Positions 17,097 through 25,184 of a stretch of 64,000 nt of DNA are shown piece by piece. The DNA is from Bacillus aerolatus. GTDB lineage: Bacteria > Bacillota > Bacilli > Bacillales > Domibacillaceae. The position numbers and the translations under genes are program-made. Where the stretch lies: assembly GCF_009183655.1 (NCBI RefSeq), contig NZ_WEIO01000005.1:124001-188000 (forward strand). Direction: 5' to 3'. The stretch's first letter is position 1; every line of letters begins with the position of its first letter. The notes under the pieces were generated by a model that saw only the letters and a program-made list of their open reading frames with translations, was not told the origin of the DNA and did not search any database.

Positions 17097-17549
17097 TTGA
17101 CAAAACAATTGGACGAACTCGAAGTCCACGACACTCATTACGATCAAATTATCGAAACATTAAAACAAGAGCCGTATGCCAACCATTTAGGCATACAGTT
17201 AACAGCGCTCGGCAAAGGCACGGCTTCTGCCGAACTGCAAATTGAAGATCACATGCTAAATGCACACGGAACCGTTCATGGCGCCGTCATGTTCGCCATC
17301 GCTGATTACGTCTTTGCTGCAGCGAGCAACTCCTACGGCAAAATATCCGTCGGCTTATCGACTAACATGAACTTTATGGCTCCCGGCCGCAAAGGGGCTG
17401 TTTTAACCGCTTCAGCAGTGGAAGAAAAAAAGACGCGGCGAATTGCCTGGTACCGGATCACCGTTGAAAGCGAAGGAAACCTCCTGGCGACGATGGACGC
17501 CACGGTTTACCGGAAAGACCAATATTTCGTCCCAGTTGACGAATCTTAA
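17097..17549 (+). CDS. paaI: PaaI-like hotdog acyl-CoA thioesterase
   Basis: 150 residues from TTG 17097, which follows AGGTG by 7 bases. In-frame starts at 16995, 17052 and GTG 17088 lie inside or just after the permease gene and lack a good ribosome site. The hotdog fold is seen in NAHGTVHGAVMFAIADYVFA, where the HGG-type/Asp active-site region is visible, and VGLSTNMNFMAPG. PaaI hydrolyses CoA esters of ring-hydroxylated dead-end products and rescues trapped CoA. It is the last gene of the unit and is followed by a terminator. Confidence 0.88.
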   Translation: MTKQLDELEVHDTHYDQIIETLKQEPYANHLGIQLTALGKGTASAELQIEDHMLNAHGTVHGAVMFAIADYVFAAASNSYGKISVGLSTNMNFMAPGRKGAVLTASAVEEKKTRRIAWYRITVESEGNLLATMDATVYRKDQYFVPVDES

Positions 17550-17555
17550 TAAAAA

Positions 17556-17588
17556 AGAGGCTGCCAATTTATGCTGGCAGCCTCTTTT
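17556..17588 (+). terminator. Terminator after paaI
   Basis: AGAGGCTGCCA (17556-17566) pairs with TGGCAGCCTCT (17574-17584) and is followed by TTTTCT. Confidence 0.85.
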
Positions 17589-17644
17589 CTAATTTGTTTA
17601 GGAAATTAGAAAACAATCTTAATGTGAATGTTTTTGCTAATGGA

Positions 17645-17893
17645 GCGGGTCTACGTCCAGCTTCAGCGCCTAGCCCCTCGAGGTCAAATAACCATTCCTC
17701 AATGAAGTCAAAAAGCAGACTTCTTTGGGGAAAGAACATTTGCTTGTCGGGGCTGACCAAGGCGCTTGCGCATTTGTTGTCCAGCTCCGCCTCCTTGGGG
17801 CTCGAGGTCATATGCCAATCTGGCTTACGGCAAAAAGCGCCGCTTCGCCAGATTGGCATATGCTTGTTGCCCCATGGCAGTCGGCTCCGCTTT
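17645..17893. repeat. Two adjacent mosaic intergenic repeats 3' of luxS
   Basis: Copy 1 (about 17652-17770) has the outer arms GTCCAGCTTCAGCGCCTAG + CCCCTCGAGGTCA and CTTGTCGGGGCTGACCAAGG + CGCTTGCGC. Its core carries AATGAAGTC...GACTTCTTT. Copy 2 (about 17778-17893) has a related left arm and a core with CATATGCCAATCTGG (17809 region) inverted as CCAGATTGGCATATG (17849 region). The same arms with the same or other cores recur at 19602, 24003 and 44486. No gene is supported in this 310-bp gap. Confidence 0.75.
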
Positions 17894-17898
17894 TCTAA

Positions 17899-18369
17899 TT
17901 AAAACACTTCCGTCCATTCTCCGCGCTTGGACAGCATGTAACGAGCGAGTTCTTTCGCCCCTTCCAGGCTGTGGCTCGCTGCCCATCCGCACTGCACTTC
18001 ATTGCACGCAGGCACTTCTGTCGCTTCGAGCACGTCGTTCAATGTCGCTTCCACAATGCGCAAAACGTCTTCGTAATCTTCATGATTAATTACAGACATA
18101 TAGTAGCCTGTCTGACATCCCATCGGACTAATATCCACGATTTTATCGGAATGGTTGCGGCTAAACTCGGCCATCATATGCTCGAGTGAATGAATCGCCG
18201 GCATGTCCATATGGTCTTTATTCGGCTGAGAAAAACGAAGGTCATATTTGTTAATTTTATCGCCATTTGCCCCTTCCACAACACCCGCCAGACGGATATA
18301 AGGCGCTTTTACTTTCGTATGGTCAAGGTTGAAGCTTTCCACATTCATTTGTTTTTGTTCAGACATCAT
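17899..18369 (-). CDS. luxS: S-ribosylhomocysteine lyase
   Basis: 156 residues, the usual LuxS length. The metal site HSLEH (His60, Glu63, His64) and Cys127 in QCG are present, as is the catalytic Cys85 in SPMGCQTG. LuxS cleaves S-ribosylhomocysteine to homocysteine and the autoinducer-2 precursor DPD in the activated methyl cycle. It stands alone with its own extended -10 promoter (TGGTATAAT at 18408-18400 on the minus strand) and an AAGGAG ribosome site. Confidence 0.97.
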   Translation of the reverse strand: MMSEQKQMNVESFNLDHTKVKAPYIRLAGVVEGANGDKINKYDLRFSQPNKDHMDMPAIHSLEHMMAEFSRNHSDKIVDISPMGCQTGYYMSVINHEDYEDVLRIVEATLNDVLEATEVPACNEVQCGWAASHSLEGAKELARYMLSKRGEWTEVF

Positions 18370-18399
18370 GATCGCTCCTTCATAAAATAAATTACTTTC

Positions 18400-18408
18400 A
18401 TTATACCA
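18400..18408 (-). promoter_or_regulatory. luxS extended -10 promoter
   Basis: TGGTATAAT on the minus strand, 31 bp before the luxS ATG. There is no good -35 hexamer, which is usual for extended -10 promoters. Confidence 0.55.
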
Positions 18409-18428
18409 GTTATCCGATTCCTTTTGGG

Positions 18429-18965
18429 TTATTTCATCGCAGACAAGGCCGTTTGCTTCCAGCCGCCTTCCTCTTTATTGAATACCATGATCTGGCGCGT
18501 CGTTTCTTCAATTTCTTTTTCTGACTGTAAATCTTTCGTGACTGACTTCATCGCGACAAATATGTGGGCTTCTTTTTTCTTATCATCATATTTAATAATG
18601 GCCGTATGCAGCGGCTCCATCTTCGCATCAAATGTGTCAAACACCTTCTTCACATACAAACGCTCTTCCTCATAATCACGGTCTGTGTTTTTAGAAATCG
18701 TATCCATATACGCATCTAGATCTTTTCCATTAAACGCATCGACATGCCGGGTGAGCGTCTTCATTAACTCCTCTTTTTCCTTAGGAGGAATATTATCCGC
18801 TTCTTCAATCGGCCGAGTGACTGGCTGCTGCTCCGCCTCTTCCGTTGTTTGTATCTCGTCAGTCTTCTCTTTCTTCTCTTCCTTCGCTTCCTCATCACCG
18901 CAGCCGGCAAACAGAACAGCAGCCAGCAAAGCAAGTCCAATTAATCTAAATTTCAACGCCTTCAC
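18429..18965 (-). CDS. Lipoprotein with NTF2-like domain, function unknown
   Basis: 178 residues. A signal peptide with lipobox (LFAGC) is followed by a charged Glu/Lys-rich linker and a C-terminal region ([20 protein letters not shown] onward) that resembles an NTF2/SnoaL-like fold. It should be anchored on the outer face of the membrane. GTG at 18965 and TTG at 18956 are both possible starts; the ribosome site AAAGGA is closer to ideal for the latter. No specific function can be given. Confidence 0.75.
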   Translation of the reverse strand: MKALKFRLIGLALLAAVLFAGCGDEEAKEEKKEKTDEIQTTEEAEQQPVTRPIEEADNIPPKEKEELMKTLTRHVDAFNGKDLDAYMDTISKNTDRDYEEERLYVKKVFDTFDAKMEPLHTAIIKYDDKKKEAHIFVAMKSVTKDLQSEKEIEETTRQIMVFNKEEGGWKQTALSAMK

Positions 18966-19053
18966 GTCCTTTCTGCCTTATTGTATGCCAAAATCCCTTT
19001 TCTCCTCAACTATCGAACCCCGGGAAAAAAAAAGAATAGTCATGCAGGCGCAA

Positions 19054-19235
19054 GTTTTATGCACAGTCACTTTGGTTTTGTGCGCAGCCTAAGGGAATTT
19101 GTGCGCGAGTTCGGCTTATTTATGCGCGAACAATACTTTTATGCACCGCAACTCGGAGTTTATGCACCGTCCCAAGGATTTGTGCACGAATAACCCAGTT
19201 TTCTGCGCAGATGTGCAGCATTTGTGCACAGACCG
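19054..19235. repeat. Nine-unit array of TGCRC motifs with 21-bp period
   Basis: TGCRC cores start at 19060, 19081, 19102, 19123, 19142, 19163, 19183, 19204 and 19225, giving spacings of 21, 21, 21, 19, 21, 20, 21 and 21. The conserved part of each unit is roughly WTTTRTGCRCR; the other ~11 bases vary. There is an extra TGCAG at 19214. It fills the gap between the lipoprotein gene and the small Tyr/Pro-rich gene. Spacing of two DNA turns would place every motif on one face of the helix. Confidence 0.8.
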
Positions 19236-19281
19236 CAAAAATAGCCGCCCAAGGTACTTACCCTGGACGGCGCATTTTTCA

Positions 19282-19530
19282 TTAATATGGATAGTACGGA
19301 TAGTATGGATAGTATGGATAATATGGATAACCCCCTCCATAAAAATAAGGGCTGATCAAGCTTCCTGCCAGGCCGCCGAGGAAGCCGCCGAAGAACGGGC
19401 GCGGACGGAAGCCATAGCCGAAACCGTGGCCGAAAAATGGACGCGGACGAAAGCCGAAGCCATACGGCCGCTGACGCATCATCTCTTCCTCCGTCCAGTT
19501 GGTCATCGTATCATTCATTTCAGGATGCAT
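19282..19530 (-). CDS. Tyr/Pro/Gly-rich small protein, possibly surface or spore associated
   Basis: 82 residues from ATG 19530, preceded by AAGGGGGA. It begins MHPEMNDTMTNWTEEEMMRQ and continues with paired RPRPFFG/GFGYGF repeats and a C-terminal run of YPY triplets. The triplets come from a perfect 9-nt tandem repeat at the DNA level (about 19284-19325), prone to slippage. The composition resembles spore-coat or surface proteins, but I do not recognise the family and assign no function. Confidence 0.65.
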   Translation of the reverse strand: MHPEMNDTMTNWTEEEMMRQRPYGFGFRPRPFFGHGFGYGFRPRPFFGGFLGGLAGSLISPYFYGGGYPYYPYYPYYPYYPY

Positions 19531-19601
19531 ATTAGTTCCCCCTTCAATTAAAAACTCCCTACATCCTATGTAAAAACCAATCAAAATGTCATTAAAAGAA
19601 A

Positions 19602-19723
19602 AGCGGAAGCGCCTGTTCTGCCCCGACAAGCAAATGTTCTTTCCCCAAAGAAGTCGTTCTTTGACTTCATTGGGGAAAGGTTATTTGACCTCGAGGGGCT
19701 AGGCGCTGCAGCTGGACAATAAA
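19602..19723. repeat. Mosaic intergenic repeat 3' of degU
   Basis: The reverse orientation of the first copy at 17652: GCGGAAGCGCCTG, then a CCCCGACAAGC arm, a core with AAGAAGTC and GACTTCATTGGGGAAAGG, and the closing arm TGACCTCGAGGGGCTAGGCG. Confidence 0.7.
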
Positions 19724-19727
19724 AAAA

Positions 19728-19752
19728 CGGCAAGCATTAGCGCCTGCCGCTT
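19728..19752 (-). terminator. Terminator after degU
   Basis: On the minus strand CGGCA/TGCCG arms with an inner GC/GC pair are followed by TTTTTT, just after the degU stop codon. Confidence 0.65.
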
Positions 19753-19756
19753 AAGA

Positions 19757-20437
19757 TTACCTAACTTCTACCCAGCCTTTTTTAATAGCGGTAACGACGG
19801 CTTGGGTACGGTCGTTAACATTCATTTTTTGCAAAATATTACTGACGTGATTCTTGACGGTTTTTTCGCTAATGTACAGCGCTTCGCCGATGCCACGGTT
19901 GCTTTTTCCGTCGGCGAGCAGCTGGAGAACTTCGCATTCGCGGCGAGTAAGCAAATGCAGCGGACGGCGCACTTCTGTTTGCTGGAACCCTTTTCCTTTG
20001 CCTTCGTCGTTAGCGAGGCGGCGGTAATCGGAAATCAAGTTATGCGTGACGCGCGGATGTAAATAAGAGCCGCCTTCAGACACGACTTTAACCGCTTCTA
20101 TTAAAGCATCTGCATCCATTTCTTTCAACAAGTAGCCTCTTGCCCCTGATTTCAGGGCATGCGTGACATAGTTTTCATCATCGTGAATGGAAAGAATGAT
20201 CACTTTCGTATCCGGGAATTTTTCTACGAGTCCGCGTGTCGCTTCCACGCCATTGACTTCCGGCATATTAATATCCATTAAAACAACATCCGGCTGATGA
20301 CTTTCAATCAGCTCAACGGCATCTTTGCCATCATCCCCTTCAGCCAGTACATCAAACGATTCTTCAAACTCTAAAATTCGTTTAACCCCTTCACGGAATA
20401 ATTGATGATCATCAATAATAACGATTTTCGTTGTCAT
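19757..20437 (-). CDS. degU: Response regulator DegU
   Basis: 226 residues. Receiver domain with the acidic pair at IIDDHQLF, phospho-acceptor Asp55 in [11 protein letters not shown] and the later Lys of the [13 protein letters not shown] region; a LuxR/NarL-type HTH at the C-terminus ([20 protein letters not shown]). DegU controls exoenzymes, motility, competence and biofilm genes in Bacillus. It follows degS in the same unit. The comF genes found near degU in B. subtilis are not next to it here. Confidence 0.97.
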   Translation of the reverse strand: MTTKIVIIDDHQLFREGVKRILEFEESFDVLAEGDDGKDAVELIESHQPDVVLMDINMPEVNGVEATRGLVEKFPDTKVIILSIHDDENYVTHALKSGARGYLLKEMDADALIEAVKVVSEGGSYLHPRVTHNLISDYRRLANDEGKGKGFQQTEVRRPLHLLTRRECEVLQLLADGKSNRGIGEALYISEKTVKNHVSNILQKMNVNDRTQAVVTAIKKGWVEVR

Positions 20438-20462
20438 TGGTTTTCCTCCCTTAATTCAACAT

Positions 20463-21617
20463 CTACTCTACAATAGGAACGCGGATAATAACGAGTGTTC
20501 CTTCACTCGGCCTTGACTGGATGGATAAGTCTCCTTCCAACAGCTCAAGGCGTTCCTTCATTCCCATAATGCCGAATGAACTCGTTTTTTTCTCTCTTAC
20601 ATCAAATCCGCGGCCATTATCTTTAATCACGGCCAGCACATTGTGTTCTTTTATTTCCAACTTGACTGTAATCGCTGTTGCTTGCGAATGCTTTAACGCA
20701 TTTTGTACCGATTCCTGAATCAGGCGGAACAAAGCGACTTCCAGTTTGGATGGAAGGCGTCTTTCGCTTCCCATATTTTTAAAATTAATTTTTGTCGATT
20801 GCTTTAATGATTGAATATGCTCTTCAACGGTTGCTAAATATTTTTTTATTGTTGGGACGAGACCTAGATCATCAAGGGCCATTGGACGCAAGTCGTAAAT
20901 AATCCGCCGGACTTCATATAAAGCCGACCGAACCATTTGCTTTAAGCTGCGAATTTCTTTAAACGCTTCATCCACACCCCGTTCTCTGTACAGCCGCTCG
21001 ATTAAATCGGACCTGAGCAAGACATTAGCCATCATTTGCGCAGGACCGTCATGAATTTCACGCGATAGCCGCTTGCGTTCTTCTTCTTGAGCCTCCATAA
21101 TCTGCAGGCCAAATTCCTGCTTCAAACGGGCATCTTCCAACACTTCACCTATTTGTTTCATATCTTGTGTCAAATAATTCAGGACAACAGACACTTGCGA
21201 AACGAGATGCTCCGCTCGTTCAATCGTAGATTCAATCGTATGCAGACGGCGTTCCAGCTCATTTCTTCTTTCAACAAGCTGTTTTTCCTTTTGCCTCGAA
21301 ACGAGCAATTTCATTTGCAAATCGTGGGCTTTCTCATATGTCTCACGGACTGATTCTTCAGAATATGTATGAAAATGCTTGCTCACTTCTGATAGCCGTT
21401 TTCTTGCCATTCTCACTTTTTCTTCTAAGTCATCCTGCTCGTCAATTAAGGCATGTACTTGTATGCGTACTTTTTCAAGTTCACCAATTAAAGCTTCATA
21501 ATCGCGCCTGCTTTGCTCAGCAATAGTGAATATTTCCCCTTTACTCTGGTCCACTGCCACAATCATTTTCTTTAAAATTGTATCCAAAAGTGATGTATTT
21601 GTGTTTTTAGCAGCCAT
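20463..21617 (-). CDS. degS: Sensor histidine kinase DegS
   Basis: 384 residues, cytoplasmic. A long N-terminal coiled coil (residues ~30-170) precedes the HisKA_3 phospho-acceptor His189 in SREIHDGPAQ and an HATPase domain (HSQATAITVKLEI; KDNGRGFDV; GIMGMKERLELLEG). It phosphorylates DegU. Its 25-bp gap to degU and shared strand indicate one transcript from an extended -10 promoter upstream. Confidence 0.97.
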   Translation of the reverse strand: MAAKNTNTSLLDTILKKMIVAVDQSKGEIFTIAEQSRRDYEALIGELEKVRIQVHALIDEQDDLEEKVRMARKRLSEVSKHFHTYSEESVRETYEKAHDLQMKLLVSRQKEKQLVERRNELERRLHTIESTIERAEHLVSQVSVVLNYLTQDMKQIGEVLEDARLKQEFGLQIMEAQEEERKRLSREIHDGPAQMMANVLLRSDLIERLYRERGVDEAFKEIRSLKQMVRSALYEVRRIIYDLRPMALDDLGLVPTIKKYLATVEEHIQSLKQSTKINFKNMGSERRLPSKLEVALFRLIQESVQNALKHSQATAITVKLEIKEHNVLAVIKDNGRGFDVREKKTSSFGIMGMKERLELLEGDLSIQSRPSEGTLVIIRVPIVE

Positions 21618-22058
21618 TCGGTGATCCCTTTCCCGACATTCCTATTTTACCTTTATTCCATCCATATCACTATGATGAGAATAGGCTTTGTGTAAAATCC
21701 CTCTGAAAGACCTGTAAAATTAAAAACAGAGCTCTGTCTTTAGGACATAAGCACTCTGGTTTTCATATACTTTTGACACGATTCGACGTGGTTTTCAAAG
21801 TTTCCTTACCATTTTAACCGGACTCTCTGTTGATCATACAACATTGAGGACGTATTCATTATACCACGCCTAAATTCCCCCTACATTAAAGTTTAATTAC
21901 TATTACATTAAAAAGATTTCTTTCTTCACACACGCTGGACATATCACTTTGCTCTTTCCTCGTTTTTATATATCATAAGAATGATTAATACCCATTTTCT
22001 TGTTTATTAAACTCGAAAAATGAGTGATTTTTAAACTATTTATTTGGAGGAATGAATT
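21618..22058. other. Divergent degS/yvyE control region
   Basis: 441 bp without a gene. It carries an extended -10 TGGTATAAT on the minus strand at 21866-21858 for degS, a 12-bp palindrome ACAGAGCTCTGT at 21727-21738, and a TTGACA at about 21772 without a good -10 partner. The yvyE ribosome site TTTGGAGG is at the right edge. Confidence 0.5.
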
Positions 22059-22700
22059 GTGCTGCCTCATTATTATACAGTAAAAGGATATGGCGAAGAA
22101 GAAATCGTCATTCAAAAATCCCGTTTTATCGCCTATGTTAACCGCGCAGAAACCGAAGAAGAAGCACAGCAATTTATTGCTGATATTAAGAAAAAGAACT
22201 GGAACGCTACACATAACTGTTCCGCTTATATGATTGGCGAAAACAATCAAATCCAGAAAGCGAACGATGATGGGGAACCGAGCGGCACTGCCGGTTTGCC
22301 AATCCTTGAAGTGTTAAAAAAACGCGGTTTAAAGGATACAGTCGTCGTTGTTACCCGTTTTTTTGGCGGAATCAAGCTTGGTGCCGGCGGCTTAATCCGT
22401 GCATACGGAAAATCAACCTCTGAAGGAATCACAGCTACGGGCGTTGTCGAACGCCGTCTTATGCAAATCATGGAAACAACGATCGACTATACGTGGCTCG
22501 GCAAAATTGAAAATGAACTGCGGTCGTCTGTTTATGGAATTAAAGATATTCATTATCTCGATACGGTGATGGTGGAAACATTTGTCGAAGAAAGCCAAAA
22601 AGAAGCATTTGCTGCCTGGATGACAGAACTGACAAATGGCCAAGCTGTAATAAAAGAAGGTTCTCTTCTATATCAAGAGAATCTTGTCAAAACGTCGTAA
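22059..22700 (+). CDS. yvyE: YvyE, IMPACT/YigZ-family protein
   Basis: 213 residues. The N-terminal IMPACT domain (FIAYVNRAETEEEAQQFI; NDDGEPSGTAGLPIL; TRFFGGIKLGAGGLIRAY) is followed by the C-terminal DUF1949 domain. The start codon is GTG. The gene is conserved next to degS in Bacillus. IMPACT-family proteins have been linked to translation regulation, but the exact role is not established. Confidence 0.93.
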   Translation: MLPHYYTVKGYGEEEIVIQKSRFIAYVNRAETEEEAQQFIADIKKKNWNATHNCSAYMIGENNQIQKANDDGEPSGTAGLPILEVLKKRGLKDTVVVVTRFFGGIKLGAGGLIRAYGKSTSEGITATGVVERRLMQIMETTIDYTWLGKIENELRSSVYGIKDIHYLDTVMVETFVEESQKEAFAAWMTELTNGQAVIKEGSLLYQENLVKTS

Positions 22701-22728
22701 ATTTTTAAAAAATACCCAAAAAATTAAA

Positions 22729-22757
22729 TTTACGGTTGTCGCATTTCATAGTAAAAT
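22729..22757 (+). promoter_or_regulatory. Promoter of the LCP gene tagU
   Basis: -35 TTTACG (22729-22734), 17-bp spacer, -10 TAAAAT (22752-22757), 78 bp before the ATG. Confidence 0.55.
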
Positions 22758-22835
22758 GAAAGTTGGCTTTTGAAAAAACAACTATTTCAGCGGCTGCCCC
22801 CTTGCCGCATTAAATATTGAAGGAGACAAAACTAT

Positions 22836-23816
22836 ATGTTATCAGATAGACAGCGTATGCAAAGACGCAAAAGGAAAAAGCGCAAGCGCCGCATCGCGTT
22901 TTTTGTCCTACTGCCTATTATTTTTCTTACATTCACAGCGGCCGGCTACGGTGCCTTTTTATATAAAAAAGCAGAAACGATTTTCACGGGTTCCTATATG
23001 GATGACGGGCGCAAAAAATCAGACTTGCGAGATGCAAAAGTTCATCCGCTGAACGATAATATTTCGATTTTGTTTATCGGAATTGACGAAAGTGATGTGC
23101 GCACGAAAGAAGACAAGACACGTTCAGATGCTTTAATGCTCGCTACTTTAAATGTAAAAGATAAATCAATAAAGTTACTCAGTATTCCGCGTGACTCCTA
23201 CGTGAATATTCCTGAAGTCGGCTACAAAACGAAAATTAACCACGCCCACGCACACGGAGGTCCGAAAGCGACGATTGATGCTGTTGAAGAATTAATGGAA
23301 GTCCCGGTTGATTATTATGTGCGCATGAATTTCTATGCGTTCATGGACGTTGTCGATGCACTCGACGGTATTAAAGCCAATGTGCCGTTTAAGTTGTCGG
23401 AAAAAGACTCCAATGATAAGCATAATGCCGTCAACCTCGAACCCGGTCTCCAGAACCTGAACGGCGAAGAAGCGCTGGCTCTGGCACGGACGCGATATTA
23501 TGACAATGACATTGAACGAGGCAAACGCCAGCAGGAACTTTTACAGGCTGTCATAAAAAAAGCGGTCTCTGCCAATTCCATTACAAAATATGACGAAATT
23601 CTCGAAGCCGTCGGTACTAACATGAGAACAAATATGACATTCAGCGAAATGAAGTCATTAATCAACTATGGTAAATCAGGCAGCGTCCAATTTGAAACAC
23701 TCACATTAAAAGGGGAAGACGACAAAATGGCGAACGGCGCCTATATTTACCGCCTCGACGACGAAGAACTCGAAGTCACCAAACGCAAACTCGCCCGTCA
23801 CCTCGAACTAAACTAA
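22836..23816 (+). CDS. tagU: LytR-CpsA-Psr ligase (TagU/LytR)
   Basis: 326 residues. A short basic cytoplasmic tail (RKRKKRKRR), one membrane helix and an extracellular LCP domain with RSDALMLATLN, SIPRDSYVNIP and the later NGEEALALARTRYYDND segment bearing the lipid-pyrophosphate-binding arginines. LCP enzymes attach wall teichoic acid or other polymers to peptidoglycan. Position next to degSU/yvyE and near tagO matches the B. subtilis order. Confidence 0.93.
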   Translation: MLSDRQRMQRRKRKKRKRRIAFFVLLPIIFLTFTAAGYGAFLYKKAETIFTGSYMDDGRKKSDLRDAKVHPLNDNISILFIGIDESDVRTKEDKTRSDALMLATLNVKDKSIKLLSIPRDSYVNIPEVGYKTKINHAHAHGGPKATIDAVEELMEVPVDYYVRMNFYAFMDVVDALDGIKANVPFKLSEKDSNDKHNAVNLEPGLQNLNGEEALALARTRYYDNDIERGKRQQELLQAVIKKAVSANSITKYDEILEAVGTNMRTNMTFSEMKSLINYGKSGSVQFETLTLKGEDDKMANGAYIYRLDDEELEVTKRKLARHLELN

Positions 23817-23821
23817 CAAAA

Positions 23822-23851
23822 AAACAGCATTCGAAAAGAATGCTGTTTTTT
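23822..23851 (+). terminator. Terminator after tagU
   Basis: AAACAGCATTC and GAATGCTGTTT form the stem, followed by TTT. The hairpin begins a few bases after the stop codon. Confidence 0.85.
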
Positions 23852-23853
23852 AT

Positions 23854-23915
23854 GGGGTCAGTCCTTCAGCGCTTTAAAGCAGTGGGGGACTGACCCCCAC
23901 CACTTTAAAGCACTA
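23854..23915. repeat. GGGGGACTGACCCCC repeat with alternative hairpins
   Basis: GTGGGGGACTGACCCCCAC (23883-23901) is a self-contained hairpin. GGGGTCAGTCC (23854-23864) can instead pair with GGACTGACCCC (23887-23897). CGCTTTAAAGC and CACTTTAAAGCAC flank it. The same motif set recurs at 49163-49215. Confidence 0.7.
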
Positions 23916-23945
23916 AAAAGCTGCCGGGTTTCCCCGGCAGCTTTT
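23916..23945 (-). terminator. Hairpin AAAAGCTGCCGGG/CCCGGCAGCTTTT
   Basis: A perfect 13-bp stem with T-runs on both strands, between the convergent tagU and tagO genes. It could end transcripts from either side. Confidence 0.75.
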
Positions 23946-24002
23946 CATCGTCAAGGAAATTATGGATTTGCAGGGTGTGGATAATTTTGAGATTTTTGGA
24001 TC

Positions 24003-24128
24003 GGCGTCCAGCTCCACCGCCTAGCCCCTCGAGGTCACAAGCCGAGCCTCCCAAAAAGGTAAAGAACACCTTTCAAGGAGGCTCGGCTTGTGCTTGTCGG
24101 GGCTGATCAAGGCGCTTGCGCTTTTGTT
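24003..24128. repeat. Mosaic intergenic repeat 3' of tagO
   Basis: Outer arms GTCCAGCTCCACCGCCTAG + CCCCTCGAGGTCA and CTTGTCGGGGCTGATCAAGG + CGCTTGCGC enclose a core in which ACAAGCCGAGCCTCC is inverted as GGAGGCTCGGCTTGT, with a further AAAGGT/ACCTTT pairing inside. The arms match the copies 3' of luxS, degU and the PxpC gene, but the core palindrome is different. Confidence 0.75.
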
Positions 24129-24134
24129 TTGTGT

Positions 24135-25184
24135 TTAATTCTTTTTTACACGGACGCGCATAAAGTTAAGAAGTGGTTTGTAATTGGAACTGACAAGGCC
24201 GATGCTTTCAACGAATAGTTCAATAGCGATGGCCAGCACCGCAATCATGATGAATGCTCCCCAGACGGTTGCCATGGAGAAAATAATGGCCGCGAGACCG
24301 AACATGGAGGCGATCGCATAAACAATGAACACTGTCTGCTTATGGGTATACCCCATGCGCAGCAAACAATGGTGAAGATGTGATTTATCCGGAGCCGATA
24401 AAGGCTGTTTGTTCACTTTTCTTCTGATGATCGCGAAGAATGTGTCGGAAATCGGCACACCAAGAATAATAATTGGAATAATCAGCGAGATAACTGTGAC
24501 GTTTTTAAACCCGAGCAAGGAAAGCACAGCGATAATGTACCCGAGGAAAAGCGCGCCGGTATCCCCCATAAAAATCTTGGCCGGATGAAAATTGTAATGC
24601 AAAAAGCCGAGCGTGCTGCCTAATACGAGCAGCGCCATGCTCATAACGTAAATATCGCCTTTCATAAAGGCCATCAAGCTGATTGTCAACAGCGCAATCG
24701 ACGACACACCGGCCGCGAGACCGTCCAGACCGTCAATCAAATTGATTGCATTCGTAATGCCGACAATCCAAAGAATGGTCAATGGAATGCTGAGAAAGCC
24801 GAATTCCATTTCACCGCCGAATGGTAATGTGATAAATTCCATTTGGACGCCGCCATAAAACACGACAACGAGAGCCGCAAGCAGCTGTCCGCCAAGTTTA
24901 ACTTTCGCTGACAACTCAAACCGGTCATCAAGCACACCTGTCACAATAATGATAAAGCCTCCGATCACGATAGCCAGGTTATATTTCGACTCAGGCTGCA
25001 GAACAAATATGCCGATCATAAAGCTGATAAAAATAGCGAGACCGCCCATTCGCGGCATAATTCTCTCGTGGACTTTGCGGTAGTTCGGCTTATCCACTAC
25101 ACCAGTAGCAATTGCCAGCTTTTTAACAAGCGGTGTGATCGCCAGCGAAGCTAAAATACAAATCACAAAGGCAAGGAAAACCAT
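24135..25184 (-). CDS. tagO: Undecaprenyl-phosphate N-acetylglucosaminyl-1-phosphate transferase
   Basis: 349 residues with about 11 membrane segments and the MraY/WecA motifs NAINLIDGLDGLAAG, FMGDTGALFLGY and the HxHH-type SHLHHCLLRMG loop. It starts wall teichoic acid (and often secondary wall polymer) synthesis by making undecaprenyl-PP-GlcNAc. Together with TagU, SecA2/SlaP and the O-acetylation pair downstream it forms an envelope-polymer region. Confidence 0.94.
   Translation of the reverse strand: MVFLAFVICILASLAITPLVKKLAIATGVVDKPNYRKVHERIMPRMGGLAIFISFMIGIFVLQPESKYNLAIVIGGFIIIVTGVLDDRFELSAKVKLGGQLLAALVVVFYGGVQMEFITLPFGGEMEFGFLSIPLTILWIVGITNAINLIDGLDGLAAGVSSIALLTISLMAFMKGDIYVMSMALLVLGSTLGFLHYNFHPAKIFMGDTGALFLGYIIAVLSLLGFKNVTVISLIIPIIILGVPISDTFFAIIRRKVNKQPLSAPDKSHLHHCLLRMGYTHKQTVFIVYAIASMFGLAAIIFSMATVWGAFIMIAVLAIAIELFVESIGLVSSNYKPLLNFMRVRVKKN

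Noticed and set aside
17569-17902. Several ~100-codon ORFs in the luxS 3' gap on both strands
   Set aside because: They run through the terminator and inverted mosaic repeats, have no ribosome sites and no recognisable protein features.
19054-19235. CRISPR array
   Set aside because: Units are 21 bp in all, with a ~10-bp degenerate core; there are no 28-36-bp repeats, no unique spacers of standard length and no cas genes.
19054-19240. Coding ORFs across the 21-bp array, read as heptad-like peptide repeats
   Set aside because: Spacing steps of 19 and 20 bp break the frame, there is no ribosome site, and the same motif family recurs in other gaps with different frames.
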